From: UBA5436 sp050951845
GTDB taxonomy: Bacteria > Bacillota > Clostridia > Saccharofermentanales > DTU023
DNA length: 64,000 bases
NCBI GenBank assembly: GCA_050951845.1
Contig: JBMNJV010000005.1
Span: forward strand, 124,001-188,000
Reading direction: 5' to 3'
A model generated the notes under the pieces. The model was not told the origin of the DNA, did no database searches, and worked only from the letters and a program-made list of their open reading frames with translations. Positions 52,059 through 60,103 of the stretch are shown here, piece by piece. The translations under genes were made by a program, and so were the position numbers. Each line of letters opens with the position of its first letter. Position 1 is the stretch's first letter.

Positions 52059-52501
52059 ACCTCCTAAAAATATCTTGTTGTGATTTCGTATATTTCTAAA
52101 CGTAATTCTACCACAATAATTGTGTTATTTGAATAAACAGAATTTAAGTTTTTCAATCTGAAATAATTCTTTTGATTTTTCTCGCATAAATGTCCGGCAC
52201 ATAATCTGATATAAAAAACTTAGTAAATGAATTGATTAAGTTTTATTTTTTATCAAGATCAATCATTGTCTTCCTTTAGAGCTTATGTTAAAATATCCGC
52301 AAATGCAATGTTCATATTTTGTGCTTTATATACATAACTTTTTACTATGCTTGGCTGGATGCCGTTATAACTATTCACATTATAATCATGCAATAGAACA
52401 TGTATGTGACACATCTCATGTTCTATATAGTTGTGTGAAAATAGTGTGTTTAGATAAAGCTAGTAAAAGTTGTGCATAGATATTTTATACAAGGAGGCTT
52501 T
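52059..52501. other. Divergent regulatory region between fixA and the CaiA gene
   Basis: About 440 bp between two divergent acyl-CoA units. It holds TATAAT at 52381-52386 on the plus strand, the nested palindrome at 52394-52425, and at its right end an AAGGAGG box for the CaiA-like gene. No gene is seen in it. Confidence 0.6.
52394..52425. promoter_or_regulatory. Nested palindrome, candidate operator
   Basis: Outer arms TAGAACATG (52394-52402) and CATGTTCTA (52417-52425) are perfect complements. An inner palindrome ATGTG-A-CACAT (52404-52414) shares almost the same centre. It begins 8 bp after a TATAAT hexamer, so a bound protein would block the caiA transcription start. It could also form a hairpin in the leader RNA. 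Confidence 0.55.
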
Positions 52502-53641
52502 ATGGATTTTAAAATATCAGAAGAACAAGAACTAATGGTTGAAGCTATCAGAGATGCAATGACACGTGAAAATCTGGAACCCTATTTCCTGGAATGTGAC
52601 AGAAATCATGAATTTCCCCAAAAATGGTGGGATATCATTTCTGATTTAGGCTTACACAGTATGTTCATTCCGGAAGAATATGGCGGAGATGGCGAAGGTG
52701 CCGTTTCCATGTTTTTAGCCATGGAAGAAATGGGACGCCAAGGTGCACCGATTTACCTCTTCTGGGAACATGTAAAAGTAGACGATCTGCAAACTGACGG
52801 AACACCGGAACAGATTGAAAAGTTTATGCCTTTATTCCTCGAAGGAAAATCTGCATTTTCCCAAGGCTATTCTGAACCGAGTGCCGGAACCGATTTGTCC
52901 CCCAGCGCAATTCAGACTACGTATACTTTAAGAGATGATGGCATGTACTCTATCAACGGACATAAGCACTTTATATCCGGAGCAACGAACAGTGACTATT
53001 GTATGACTTTGGCTAAGAATTCAGCTGATCCGGAAGAGATGACCTTGTTCTTCGTACCTACAAAAGTAGAAGGTGCTCGTGTTGAACCCATGGAAAAAAT
53101 GGGTTTAAACATGGAAGACGTATGTGATGTTTGGTTCGATGATGTTGTAGTAAGCGAAGCTGCTATTTTCGGCGGCATCGGCAACGGCTTAACTGCCGCT
53201 TCCAGTGCTTTAGACTATGAACGGCTGGTTGATGCTTTTAATGCCTATGGTCAAGCCTTATGCGCTTATGAAGATGCCTGCAGATATGCCAATCAAAGGC
53301 TTGTTCAAGGCAAACCTATCTCAAGCAGACAGCTGATCAGAAACCATATCATGGAAATGGCCATGCGGATTTATACCATGAGAGATCTTTGCTTGCATTT
53401 CGCCTGGAATAAAGATCAAGGCATTTTGAAACGTGAAGAAGCCTCCTTAGCAAAACAGTATTGTTCTGAAGCAGCCAATGAGGTGGTCGATCATGCAATG
53501 CAAGTTCTGGCAGGTATCGGTTACTGCGGCAGCCGTGTGAGTCGGATTTATCGTGACTTGAGAATCACACGTATTTCCGGCGGAACAGGTGAAATACAAA
53601 CATTAATTGCTACTAAACAAATTCTCAGACAATATGAGTAA
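52502..53641 (+). CDS. caiA: CaiA-like acyl-CoA dehydrogenase family reductase
   Basis: A flavoprotein of the acyl-CoA dehydrogenase family, 379 residues from ATG 52502 (AAGGAGG six bases upstream). It follows E. coli CaiA, which reduces crotonobetainyl-CoA: MDFKISEEQEL start, FIPEEYGG, FSQGYSEPSAGTDL, ALCAYEDACRYANQR, and the C-terminal RISGGTGEIQTL. At the position of the usual catalytic Glu (YEGTxE) it has Gly360 (SGGTGE), as in CaiA, which suits an enoyl-CoA reductase and not an oxidising enzyme. It should take electrons from the FixAB-like ETF encoded divergently. Confidence 0.87.
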   Translation: MDFKISEEQELMVEAIRDAMTRENLEPYFLECDRNHEFPQKWWDIISDLGLHSMFIPEEYGGDGEGAVSMFLAMEEMGRQGAPIYLFWEHVKVDDLQTDGTPEQIEKFMPLFLEGKSAFSQGYSEPSAGTDLSPSAIQTTYTLRDDGMYSINGHKHFISGATNSDYCMTLAKNSADPEEMTLFFVPTKVEGARVEPMEKMGLNMEDVCDVWFDDVVVSEAAIFGGIGNGLTAASSALDYERLVDAFNAYGQALCAYEDACRYANQRLVQGKPISSRQLIRNHIMEMAMRIYTMRDLCLHFAWNKDQGILKREEASLAKQYCSEAANEVVDHAMQVLAGIGYCGSRVSRIYRDLRITRISGGTGEIQTLIATKQILRQYE

Positions 53642-53658
53642 TTAAACTGCATATCCTA

Positions 53659-53709
53659 AACTGATACAATTATCTAACCAATAAAATAAATAAAACAATT
53701 GTATCAGTT
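53659..53709 (+). other. Intercistronic hairpin between the CaiA gene and the MFS gene
   Basis: Arms AACTGATACAATT (53659-53671) and its exact complement (53697-53709) form a 13-bp stem with a 25-base AT-rich loop. No T-run follows, so it is more likely an RNA-processing or attenuation structure than a full terminator. Confidence 0.6.
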
Positions 53710-53755
53710 ATTAATTAATATTAATTAAAAATAGGAATGATATGAGGAGGTAAAT

Positions 53756-55066
53756 ATGTCAAAAACAAAAACATCAAGAAAGAATCAATTTATTGTTCTT
53801 ATACTTATGATTCTTTCGCTTGAAACCATTTATGTTCTACCTTATATCAGATACACCTTCTTCGAACCTTTGCAACAAGCCATGGGTTTGGTAGGTGAAG
53901 CTGAAAAATTTGGGAACACAATGTCCATTTACGGACTATTCAACGTAATATTTTACTTACCGGGCGGAATTATTGCAGACAGATTCAGCCCGAAAAAGCT
54001 GTTGGTCTTTTCAATGATTTCCAGTGGTGCATTGGGACTTTGGCTATCAACATGGCCGAGCTATGAAATCATCTTGGTTATTCATGCTTTATGGGCCTTT
54101 ACTACAGTTTTGACCTACTGGTCAGCATCAATCAAGGTCGTTAACCTAATTGCCGGTTCAGACGAGCAAGGCGGTATGTACAGTGCCTTAGAGGGTGGTC
54201 GCGGTGTAGTAACACTTGCTTTGAACGCCGTATGGATCGCAGCTTTCTCTTATTTCGCAAAAAAAATCGTAGATACAACTGAAGGTAATATTAAAGGAAT
54301 CACATTCCTGGTAATTGTTGTATCAGTTATCATGATTCTTGTCGGTTTATTGATGCAGTTCCTCTTCCCCAAAATGGAGGCCGAAGGTGTATCGAACACT
54401 AATATGAAAGAAAGTCTCAGGGCTATACTCGGTACATTTAAGTTGCCAATCACTTGGGTATTGATTGTAATGATCTTTGTTTCATCTACAGCAAATGCTG
54501 TCGCAGCTTATTACGCCCCATATCTGCAAGCTTTCGCCGGACTGACTGTTGTTGCAACAGGAACGTTCCAGGCCGTCAGAGCTCAAGGCAGCCGACTTGC
54601 AGCATCTGCTGTCTTCGGATTTGCCTCAACCAGAATGAAACGTTCTACATTCATGTTGATTGTCGGATGTGTTATCGCTTTAGTAGGTTCGCTGGCTCTT
54701 GTAGGAGTTGCTCCTTCCAACTCGACATTGATTTTAATGATGATAATTATGGTAGTAATAAGTTTTGCCAGCTACGGAAATCGCTCTCTATACTGGGCTA
54801 TCATTGATGAAGCCGGAACACCCAAAATGATGGTAGGTAGTGTTGTCGGTGCTGCTTCCTTATTAGGTTATCTTCCTGATACCTTTATCCATACCTTATT
54901 CGGAAATTGGTTGGACAATCTGGAGCCATTAGTTGCTTATAAGAGAATATTCACTTTCTTATTTATTGTGGCAGCTGTCGGTATCGTAGTTGCGATATTC
55001 GGCGAAAAAATCGTTGTCAAATACAAAAAGAGTCTGCCTGCAAAAGAAGAAACTGCAGCAGAATAA
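53756..55066 (+). CDS. MFS transporter
   Basis: A 436-residue major-facilitator protein with twelve predicted helices. The loop after helix 2 reads GIIADRFSPKKLLV, a form of the MFS A-motif. It is downstream of the CaiA-like gene, with GAGGAGGT before its start. In enterobacteria the equivalent clusters use a BCCT antiporter (CaiT); this carrier is unrelated and may import the acid substrate or export the reduced product. The substrate cannot be read from sequence. A strong terminator follows. Confidence 0.88.
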   Translation: MSKTKTSRKNQFIVLILMILSLETIYVLPYIRYTFFEPLQQAMGLVGEAEKFGNTMSIYGLFNVIFYLPGGIIADRFSPKKLLVFSMISSGALGLWLSTWPSYEIILVIHALWAFTTVLTYWSASIKVVNLIAGSDEQGGMYSALEGGRGVVTLALNAVWIAAFSYFAKKIVDTTEGNIKGITFLVIVVSVIMILVGLLMQFLFPKMEAEGVSNTNMKESLRAILGTFKLPITWVLIVMIFVSSTANAVAAYYAPYLQAFAGLTVVATGTFQAVRAQGSRLAASAVFGFASTRMKRSTFMLIVGCVIALVGSLALVGVAPSNSTLILMMIIMVVISFASYGNRSLYWAIIDEAGTPKMMVGSVVGAASLLGYLPDTFIHTLFGNWLDNLEPLVAYKRIFTFLFIVAAVGIVVAIFGEKIVVKYKKSLPAKEETAAE

Positions 55067-55100
55067 TAATAATAAGCAGTCAAGTACAGTTTTAGAAAAC

Positions 55101-55138
55101 GCCAAACAATTATCTCCGGTAATTGTTTGGCAGTTTTT
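55101..55138 (+). terminator. Terminator after the MFS gene
   Basis: A perfect 12-bp stem (GCCAAACAATTA and complement, 55101-55131) with a 7-base loop, followed by TTTTT. It ends the caiA-MFS unit. Confidence 0.88.
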
Positions 55139-55233
55139 AATTTGATAATATAGTTATCAGTCAAAGAGTTGGATTCTAAAACATGTATTCTTTCTTCTTT
55201 AAAATTTGTAAAGGACTTTGAAAATAATTAGCA

Positions 55234-55767
55234 ATGCAAAAGAATAAATTTCGTCATTTTCTCCCCGGTATGCGAATGTTGAAAACAACATTTGCTATAT
55301 TTATTTGTATCTTCATAGATGTAATGCGGCATTCTCCTAACATGGTTACTTCAGGTATAACAGCTATTTTGGTAATGCAGATTAATATGGACAGTTCCTA
55401 CTCACGCGGGAAACTTCGAATTTTGGGTATTGTCATCAGCGGTATTTATTCCATTCTTTTTTACTATCTTTTTGTCGGTGTTTTAGATGTTAAAACCTTA
55501 TCTTTACTTTATGTTGTTTTATTCTCGTTTTTTACAATACCTTTGATGATGCTTTTCAATTTATTAAAATTATCAGATGGTATACCTTTAGGTCTGATCT
55601 ATTATATGCTTACATGTTTTTCACCAACCGGAATCAGCGATCCCCTTGTATATGTAGCAGACAGATTTATTAACATGACAATAGGACTTTGTGTATCATT
55701 ATTTATTAACTGGTGTCCGCCTATTAATGCACTCGGACGCCATTATGAAAATTTCAGAAATAAATGA
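55234..55767 (+). CDS. FUSC/aromatic-acid-exporter-like membrane protein
   Basis: A 177-residue membrane protein with about five to six helices. The N-terminal pattern RMLKTTFAIFICIFID...NMVTSGITAILVMQINMDSSYSRGKLRILG fits the ArAE/FUSC superfamily of small acid exporters, but only the first membrane module is present and the cytosolic domain is missing. The ribosome binding site is weak (AAGGA about 18 bases upstream). It has its own upstream region after the MFS terminator and converges on etfA. Confidence 0.65.
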   Translation: MQKNKFRHFLPGMRMLKTTFAIFICIFIDVMRHSPNMVTSGITAILVMQINMDSSYSRGKLRILGIVISGIYSILFYYLFVGVLDVKTLSLLYVVLFSFFTIPLMMLFNLLKLSDGIPLGLIYYMLTCFSPTGISDPLVYVADRFINMTIGLCVSLFINWCPPINALGRHYENFRNK

Positions 55768-55852
55768 TTAATATTTATCTTATGCAATTATTGTGTTATG
55801 AGTCTGATCGGTATCGAACGTTTTAAGTAATAATAAACAGGAAGATCAACAA

Positions 55853-55896
55853 AAGAGCTGCGTTCCATTATTGGCACAGCAGCTCTTATTTTTTTA
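55853..55896. terminator. Terminator between the FUSC-like gene and etfA
   Basis: AAGAGCTGC (55853-55861) and GCAGCTCTT (55879-55887) form a 9-bp stem, followed on the plus strand by ATTTTTTT. It ends the FUSC-like transcript and may also act from the other side. Confidence 0.8.
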
Positions 55897-55977
55897 TACT
55901 TTCTCCGGTTGCTCTCAGCTCATTTAATTTAAGTTAAAAAACCTGAACAGCTTCAAGAAATATAATACTATGTAATA

Positions 55978-56985
55978 TTACAGATTCTTCTTTTTCTTGA
56001 TTCTTGCTGTCAATTTCGGCACAACGGTAAACAAATCTCCTACAATTCCGTAATCTGCAAGCTTGAAAATGGGTGCATTCTCATCTTTATTGATTGCGAT
56101 AATCACATCTGAACTCGACATACCTGCAAAATGCTGAATTTGGCCGGAAATACCGCATGCAATATATACCTTCGGACTAACTGTTTTTCCTGTTTGTCCT
56201 ACTTGATGAGCATGTGAAATCCATCCTGCATCAACCGCTGCACGCGATGAGCCAACCTCACCGCCCAACACCTCTGCCAGCTCTTCTATGATTCGGAAGT
56301 TTTCCGAATTTCCAATTCCGCGACCGCCGGAAACAATGATTTCGGCACCTTCTAAATCCACGTTTTCTGCATTATCGTCCACCAAAACCTCCACAACCCG
56401 GGAAAGAATCTTTTCTTTCGGGAAATCTATATCCTTGACGATAACTTCAAATTCCGGAGAAACTTCGTATTCTTTCTTTTCAAAAACACCCGGACGTACC
56501 GTTCCCATCTGTGGTCTATGATCTGCACATATGATCGTTGCCATCAGATTTCCGCCAAAAGCGGGACGTGTCCACTGAACCTCTTTTTTATCAACATCAA
56601 AAGCCAGTGAAGTACAATCGGCTGTTAAGCCTGTTTCCAAACGACCTGCTACACGCGGTCCCAAATCTCTGCCCAAACTGGTAGCTGAAATTAAGATCAC
56701 ATTCGGCTGATACTCATTGGCTGCCTGTACTACCGCATTGGTATACACATCCGTATTATATTCTTTATATACATCCCCGGTAACTACAATTGCAGAAGTG
56801 GCACCGTGTATTTTAACTTGCTCAACAGCTTTATCTACTTCATAACCAACGATTAAAGCAATGACTTCCTCATTCACCTGATCCGCCATTTCACGTGCCT
56901 GACCTAAAAGTTCCAACCCGCCGTTTTTGGCAGTTCCGTCTTTTCTGGTTTCTATATAAACCCAAAAATTCTTGTTTTCAAACAT
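55978..56985 (-). CDS. etfA: Electron transfer flavoprotein alpha subunit EtfA (second ETF)
   Basis: A 335-residue ETF alpha subunit of Bcd/Etf type. The N-terminal domain includes SATSLGRDLGPRVAGRLETG. The FAD domain has SGGRGIGNSENF, GSSRAAVDAGW, HQVGQTGKTVSPK, GISGQIQHFAGM and AINKDENAPIF. GAGAGG precedes the start. It follows etfB by 16 bp. It is clearly distinct from the FixB-like subunit elsewhere in the window, so the cluster encodes two separate ETFs. Confidence 0.94.
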   Translation of the reverse strand: MFENKNFWVYIETRKDGTAKNGGLELLGQAREMADQVNEEVIALIVGYEVDKAVEQVKIHGATSAIVVTGDVYKEYNTDVYTNAVVQAANEYQPNVILISATSLGRDLGPRVAGRLETGLTADCTSLAFDVDKKEVQWTRPAFGGNLMATIICADHRPQMGTVRPGVFEKKEYEVSPEFEVIVKDIDFPKEKILSRVVEVLVDDNAENVDLEGAEIIVSGGRGIGNSENFRIIEELAEVLGGEVGSSRAAVDAGWISHAHQVGQTGKTVSPKVYIACGISGQIQHFAGMSSSDVIIAINKDENAPIFKLADYGIVGDLFTVVPKLTARIKKKKNL

Positions 56986-57001
56986 AATTTACCTCTCACC
57001 G

Positions 57002-57811
57002 TCAATATAATTTAACTTTTTCAAGCTCTTCGGCAAACTTCTCAAAAGCCGTATCAGGATCATCTTCTTTAATGATGATGCCGTCCGTCTTGATATCCGG
57101 CGTAAATGATTTCACAACGCGAGTCGGGGAACCCTTTAAACCGATTTTCGTATCATCAATGCCTTCCAAGTCTTCATAGTTGATCTCTTTGATTTCCGCT
57201 TTCTTTGATTTCATCTTGTTTTTAATTGAGGCAAATCGTAAATCATCTGTTTTAGTGAAAGTAACCAGTACCGGAAGCTGAGCTTCGACAATGACTTTGC
57301 CTTCATCGAGCTCTCGAGTGATCAATGCCAGATTCTTCTCATCATTTAAGGTAATGTTGATAGCATAAGTGATTTGATGCAATCCTAAATGTTCTGCCAG
57401 TTCAGGTCCCACCTGAGCGGTATCTCCGTCAATCGCTTGCTTACCGCAAAAAATCAGATCAAAAGAACCTTCTTCTTCAACTATTTTTTTTGTAGCTTCT
57501 GACAAAATGTAGCTTGTTGCATAGGTATCTGATCCGCCAAATTTGCGATCAGTAATCAGATAAGCCGCTTCTGCGCCAACTGCTATACAATCCCTCAGCA
57601 TTGTTTCCGCTTGCGGAGGTCCCATGCTTGCAACAACAATCTTAACATTATCCGGATCTTTATCTTTCAGTTGCAGCGCTTGTTCCAAAGCATAAGCATC
57701 AAAAGTATTCAGGATGCTTGGAACACCGGCCCGAATTAACGTTTTCTTGACCGGATCGATTTTGATTTCTGTCGTATCCGGCACTTGTTTTACACAAACT
57801 AATATATTCAC
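57002..57811 (-). CDS. etfB: Electron transfer flavoprotein beta subunit EtfB (second ETF)
   Basis: A 269-residue ETF beta subunit starting at GTG (57809-57811) with GGAGGAG upstream. Motifs: VCVKQVPDTTEIKIDP, MGPPQAETML, CGKQAIDGDTAQVGPE (nucleotide site) and GLKGSPTRV. This form is the one paired with butyryl-CoA dehydrogenase in clostridia, where it can bifurcate electrons from NADH; whether it does so here is not visible from sequence. Its partner is probably the Bcd-like dehydrogenase upstream in the same unit. Confidence 0.93.
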   Translation of the reverse strand: MNILVCVKQVPDTTEIKIDPVKKTLIRAGVPSILNTFDAYALEQALQLKDKDPDNVKIVVASMGPPQAETMLRDCIAVGAEAAYLITDRKFGGSDTYATSYILSEATKKIVEEEGSFDLIFCGKQAIDGDTAQVGPELAEHLGLHQITYAINITLNDEKNLALITRELDEGKVIVEAQLPVLVTFTKTDDLRFASIKNKMKSKKAEIKEINYEDLEGIDDTKIGLKGSPTRVVKSFTPDIKTDGIIIKEDDPDTAFEKFAEELEKVKLY

Positions 57812-57849
57812 TAAACTCCTCCATTTAAAATTTCTTTTTTGTTCTATTC

Positions 57850-57956
57850 ATATGCTCGACTTCTGAAAATCGAGCATATAAGTAGATCTTTTTTGTTCTT
57901 CTATGTTCATTAGGTTTTTCACTTTAACTACTAAATGGAATTAAAATGAAAAACCT
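57850..57956 (-). other. Two intercistronic hairpins between the hydratase gene and etfB
   Basis: First stem: ATATGCTCGA (57850-57859) with an exact complement at 57870-57879. Second: AGGTTTTTCA (57912-57921) with an exact complement at 57947-57956. Both lie in the 182-bp gap inside the minus-strand operon; neither has a good T-run. Confidence 0.6.
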
Positions 57957-57993
57957 GTTTGTAACCACGTCTTTTTATATCACAATACTGCCG

Positions 57994-58767
57994 TTATTTG
58001 TTCTTCCATTGCGGTTCTCTTTTTTCAAGGAATGCATTGGGCCCTTCTTGGGCATCTTCTGTTTTTTCAATGTAATCCCAGCAAAGTGAGCTGTATTTCA
58101 TAGCATCCTCAAAAGAAACCTGACCGGAAAGACGCAGAATTTCTTTAGTTAAGCGTAAAGAAATCGGCGCATTCTTTTTAATTGTTTTTGCAATCTCTAA
58201 TGCTTTTTCCAGTACGACATCTTCTGCTACCACATAATTTACCAGACCTATTTTTTCTGCCTTTTCCGCATTAATCAATTGTCCGGTCAAGGCCATTTCA
58301 GCAGCAATTTTCGGAGGAACAAGATTGGGTAATCTGACTAAACCGCCGCTAGTCGCTAATAAGCCCACTCTTACTTCCGACAAACCGAATCTTGCATTTT
58401 CAGAAGCAACGATAATATCACAGGAAAGTGCTATTTCCAGTCCTCCCGCTACCGCTGTTCCGTTGACTGCACAAATATACGGTTTACTGGAAAATCTTTC
58501 GGTAATTCCTGCAAATCCATGTTCTACAGTGGTTTGACTTTCGCCGCTATCACTGAATACAGAAAGATCTTCACCTGCACAAAAACTGCGATTCCCTGTT
58601 CCTGTCAACACTATTACTCTGACTTCTTCATTCTTTTCTGCCTCATTGAAGATAGTTTCCAGTTGTTGTGCAGTATCCGGATCAATAGCATTGCGCTTTT
58701 CTTCGCGATTTAAAGTTACCAATAAAATGCCATCTTCTAATGAAGTTAAAACTTTTTCCGTGCTCAT
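57994..58767 (-). CDS. caiD: CaiD-like enoyl-CoA hydratase/isomerase
   Basis: A 257-residue crotonase-fold enzyme that adds water to, or removes it from, a CoA thioester. The oxyanion-hole stretches FCAGEDL and AVAGGLEIAL, catalytic Glu positions in GGLEIALSCD and LSEVRVGLL, and the C-terminal TEDAQEGPNAFLEKREPQW closely follow E. coli CaiD (carnitinyl-CoA dehydratase). AAAGGAG precedes the start. It lies between the CoA-transferases and etfBA in one minus-strand operon. Confidence 0.87.
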   Translation of the reverse strand: MSTEKVLTSLEDGILLVTLNREEKRNAIDPDTAQQLETIFNEAEKNEEVRVIVLTGTGNRSFCAGEDLSVFSDSGESQTTVEHGFAGITERFSSKPYICAVNGTAVAGGLEIALSCDIIVASENARFGLSEVRVGLLATSGGLVRLPNLVPPKIAAEMALTGQLINAEKAEKIGLVNYVVAEDVVLEKALEIAKTIKKNAPISLRLTKEILRLSGQVSFEDAMKYSSLCWDYIEKTEDAQEGPNAFLEKREPQWKNK

Positions 58768-58851
58768 TTTTTCTCCTTTATGTCATTTTAAAATATAATT
58801 CGCTTCGAACAATATATATTATATCTACTCACAAATAATATTACTAATAAC

Positions 58852-60063
58852 TTATGTTAAACTCTCTCCAACTACATCTTCAGCAAACAATTTTTGTATT
58901 TTTTCTTCTGAATATCCTAAGCTCTCTAAAGCTTCCCGCGTATGCTCACCAAGTAAAGGAGACCCTGACTTGATCGGACAAACTCTGTCATCAAACCGCA
59001 AAGGATTCGTATAAAAACGCATCATGCCGATATTCTTTTGTTCAATCAATTCTGTCACATTTGTAGAATTTGCATGATCTGATGTATACGCTTCAATGAA
59101 AGTCAACATAGCAGAAGCCGGAACGCCTGCTTTCAGTAAATTTTTTTCCATTGAAAAGCGTGATAATGTCTCTGTTTTATTTTCAATTATCTTAATTAAT
59201 TCTTCTTTATTCGCAAGTCTTTTCGCATTATCCTTGAAGCGATCATCAGCCACCAGAGAAGTGAGCTCTAACTCCTGACAAAAATTCGCCCAGCGTTCTT
59301 CCGAATCAACAACAATTGAAACCCAGCCATCAGCAGCTCTGAAAATTCCATAAGGTGCGAAATACCGATCATGATTTCCGGTACGCATTTGAAATTCTTT
59401 ATCATAAGCATAATCAATCAAGCTTTCCGATACCGTTTCCATTGCGACGTCCGTCATACTTAAATCAATATGAGTTCCTTCTCCCGTTATTTGAGCATCG
59501 ATATAGGCCATTAACACAGCGTTTAGTGCATATGTACCTGCTAACGTGTCACAAATGGCATTTCCTGCTTTAACAGGAGCTCCGTCCGGTTTGCCGCTGC
59601 TGCCGGCAAAACCGCTTCTCGCTGCAGCAATAGCATCGTAACACGGATAAGGTTTTAAAGGTCCTGTTGCTCCGAATCCGCTCAGTGATAAGAATACTAA
59701 TTTAGGATTTATTTCCTTTAGTTTTGCATAGCCTAAACCCAGGCGATCTATTGAACCGCTCTTGAAATTTTCTAAAACAATATCGCATTCCTTAGCCAGA
59801 TCATAAATTATTTGTTTGCCTTCATCTTTTGACAAATCTATTTCTATGCTTTTTTTGTTTTTATTATATGCCACAAAAAGTGTACTCAACCCGTTCATAA
59901 TGGGATCCCATTGGCGAGCCTGATCTCCGTAATATAAACGTTCCACTTTATAAACATCTGCCCCCCAGTCTGCAAGGTTCCAAGCTACAAAAGGACCTGA
60001 TAAAGCTAAAGTGAAATCAAGTACTTTTACTCCACATAACATTCCTCTTTTTTCTTCAGGCAT
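58852..60063 (-). CDS. Class III (CaiB/BaiF) CoA-transferase, catalytic subunit
   Basis: A 403-residue family III CoA-transferase from ATG 60061-60063 (AAGGGG upstream; the in-frame start 33 bases earlier lacks a site). N-terminal GVKVLDFTLALSGPFV and LADWGADVYKVER, SLSGFGATGP, and the catalytic Asp172 in ICDTLAGTY, which forms the aspartyl-CoA anhydride in this family. It moves CoA between carboxylic acids without ATP. It is preceded by a second transferase gene that lacks this Asp; the two probably form a complex. Confidence 0.9.
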   Translation of the reverse strand: MPEEKRGMLCGVKVLDFTLALSGPFVAWNLADWGADVYKVERLYYGDQARQWDPIMNGLSTLFVAYNKNKKSIEIDLSKDEGKQIIYDLAKECDIVLENFKSGSIDRLGLGYAKLKEINPKLVFLSLSGFGATGPLKPYPCYDAIAAARSGFAGSSGKPDGAPVKAGNAICDTLAGTYALNAVLMAYIDAQITGEGTHIDLSMTDVAMETVSESLIDYAYDKEFQMRTGNHDRYFAPYGIFRAADGWVSIVVDSEERWANFCQELELTSLVADDRFKDNAKRLANKEELIKIIENKTETLSRFSMEKNLLKAGVPASAMLTFIEAYTSDHANSTNVTELIEQKNIGMMRFYTNPLRFDDRVCPIKSGSPLLGEHTREALESLGYSEEKIQKLFAEDVVGESLT

Positions 60064-60103
60064 GTTTTCCCCTTTCTTCTTTAGTTTAATGGACACGCTC
60101 CTG

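Noticed and set aside
53756..55066. Carnitine antiporter CaiT
   Set aside because: The protein has MFS features and none of the Trp-rich BCCT signature.
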